DNA of 5,386 bases, from the NCBI GenBank assembly GCA_016200365.1, contig JACQEW010000233.1:1-5386 (forward strand), in the 5' to 3' direction. How positions within the stretch are numbered: the first letter of the stretch is position 1; each line of letters opens with the position of its first letter. Shown here in pieces: positions 4,740-5,386 of the stretch. The DNA comes from Nitrospinota bacterium (GTDB lineage: Bacteria > Nitrospinota > Nitrospinia > UBA9942). The notes under the pieces were generated by a model, which saw nothing but the letters and a program-made list of their open reading frames with translations, did not search any database and was not told the origin of the DNA. Position numbers and translations under genes: made by a program.

Positions 4740-5386
4740 CTATAGCGAAGGCAATAGGCAACGAGATGTCTGCAATAGCGGCATCGCAGATAAATTATCA
4801 CATAATGGGCTATTACCCGATAACGCCCTCTACCGAGGTTGCAGAATATCTCGATGAGATGGGGGCTAACGGCGAGCATGATGTTGTTCTTATACCGGGT
4901 GATGGAGAGCATGGTGCAGCAGGTATTTGTTATGGCGCAACTACGGCAGGCGGCAGGGTCTTTAATGCCACTTCCGCACAGGGACTTCTTTTTGCAATGG
5001 AGCAATTGCCTGTTCAGTCGGGGACTCGCTATCCAATGGTTTTGAATGTAGTCTGCCGGACAGTATCGGGTCCCCTCGATATAAGGGGAGACCACAGCGA
5101 CATAATGATGGCGCTGAATACAGGCTGGATAATACTCCTTGCAAAAGACCCCCAGGCTGTTTACGACATGAATATCATAGCGCCTAAGATTGCCGAACAT
5201 GAAGAAGTAAGACTCCCTATAATTGTTGCCTACGACGGTTTTTTTACAAGTCATCAAAAGCGGAGGGTCAGGTATTTTTCAGACAGGAAGGTTGTGCAGG
5301 ATTTCCTTGGGTTATTTAAAATACAAAACTGCTCTGTGGATTTAAACAATCCCATAACAATAGGTCCTTACATGAACGACCCCGAC
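4736..5386 (+). CDS. porA: Pyruvate/2-oxoacid:ferredoxin oxidoreductase alpha subunit (partial, runs off the 3' end)
   Basis: The frame is open for 217 codons to the window end. It carries the alpha-subunit pyrimidine-binding domain. GNE is at 8-10 and YPITPSTE at 27-34. GDGEHGAAGICYGATT (55-70) includes the conserved glutamate region. RVFNATSAQGLLFAMEQLP is at 74-92, followed by SGPLDIRGDHSD (111-122) and the AYDGFFTSHQ motif (165-174). These match the alpha or N-terminal part of 2-oxoacid:ferredoxin oxidoreductases. It presumably partners with the fused gamma-delta subunit upstream and a beta subunit beyond the window. The GTG at 4736 is chosen because the nearest upstream in-frame stop is at 4697-4699, no other start codon lies between, and the next candidate, an ATG at codon 11, would delete the conserved GNE. 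Only weak Shine-Dalgarno is visible, so translation probably couples to the upstream small gene through GTGA. Confidence 0.9.
   Translation, partial: MTIAKAIGNEMSAIAASQINYHIMGYYPITPSTEVAEYLDEMGANGEHDVVLIPGDGEHGAAGICYGATTAGGRVFNATSAQGLLFAMEQLPVQSGTRYPMVLNVVCRTVSGPLDIRGDHSDIMMALNTGWIILLAKDPQAVYDMNIIAPKIAEHEEVRLPIIVAYDGFFTSHQKRRVRYFSDRKVVQDFLGLFKIQNCSVDLNNPITIGPYMNDPD

Noticed and set aside
4839..5045. 68-codon plus-strand frame
   Set aside because: It overlaps the alpha subunit in another frame, while the alpha frame carries YPITP, GEHGAAG and other family motifs.
4715..5257. Open minus-strand frame of 180 codons
   Set aside because: It lies antisense to the clearly conserved oxidoreductase alpha subunit, its translation is rich in Cys, His and Tyr with no recognisable domain, and it has no ribosome binding site.
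1..5386. Window length equals that of phage phiX174 (5386)
   Set aside because: The content is bacterial chromosomal genes; no phiX174 gene is present, so the length is a coincidence.

Overview
The window is ordinary chromosomal DNA of a bacterium with moderate, slightly AT-rich composition. All supported genes are on the + strand. The order tRNA-Ser, SRP RNA, dnaX, ebfC (ybaB), recR, followed by an anaerobic 2-oxoacid:ferredoxin oxidoreductase operon, and the use of a fused gamma/delta subunit, suggest an anaerobic or microaerophilic Gram-negative lineage such as Nitrospirota (Thermodesulfovibrionia-like) or a deep Desulfobacterota relative. That placement is inference from gene content and protein style; no 16S rRNA or comparable marker is present.

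Positions 1-394 hold a complete tRNA-Ser(GGA) and a small bacterial SRP RNA (ffs). Two related imperfect palindromes built from GAGTT/AACTC units flank the SRP gene, and the second runs almost to the start codon of dnaX. Positions 395-2355 hold dnaX (DNA polymerase III tau/gamma clamp loader) and ebfC (nucleoid-associated protein), overlapping by ATGA. The dnaX C-terminal part contains an in-phase A AAA AAG heptamer with an internal Shine-Dalgarno-like sequence upstream and an early -1-frame stop. This is the layout that makes the short gamma subunit in E. coli. Positions 2356-2680 contain no gene. They hold a large imperfect palindrome of CACAGAT/ATCTGTG units, and inside it a 62-bp inverted-repeat element flanked by TGAA, which looks like a miniature transposable element inserted into an older repeat.

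Positions 2681-3253 are recR, but the reading frame has lost about eight codons of the conserved Toprim segment and carries an in-frame TAG at the scar. It is either a pseudogene or an assembly error. Positions 3254-3380 are an AT-rich gap with two clear hairpins. Positions 3381-4382 encode a fused gamma-delta subunit of a pyruvate/2-oxoacid:ferredoxin oxidoreductase. Next is a 129-bp AT-rich gap and a 75-codon antitoxin-like gene (4512-4739) whose stop overlaps the GTG start of the alpha subunit (4736 to the window end, incomplete).

Functionally, the first half is a replication and DNA-maintenance cluster beside translation and secretion RNAs. The second half supplies low-potential electrons and acyl-CoA/2-oxoacid interconversion. 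The points most worth a second look are the putative dnaX frameshift, the recR lesion, the nested mobile repeat, and the small gene wedged into the oxidoreductase operon. No wholly new multi-gene system is evident.
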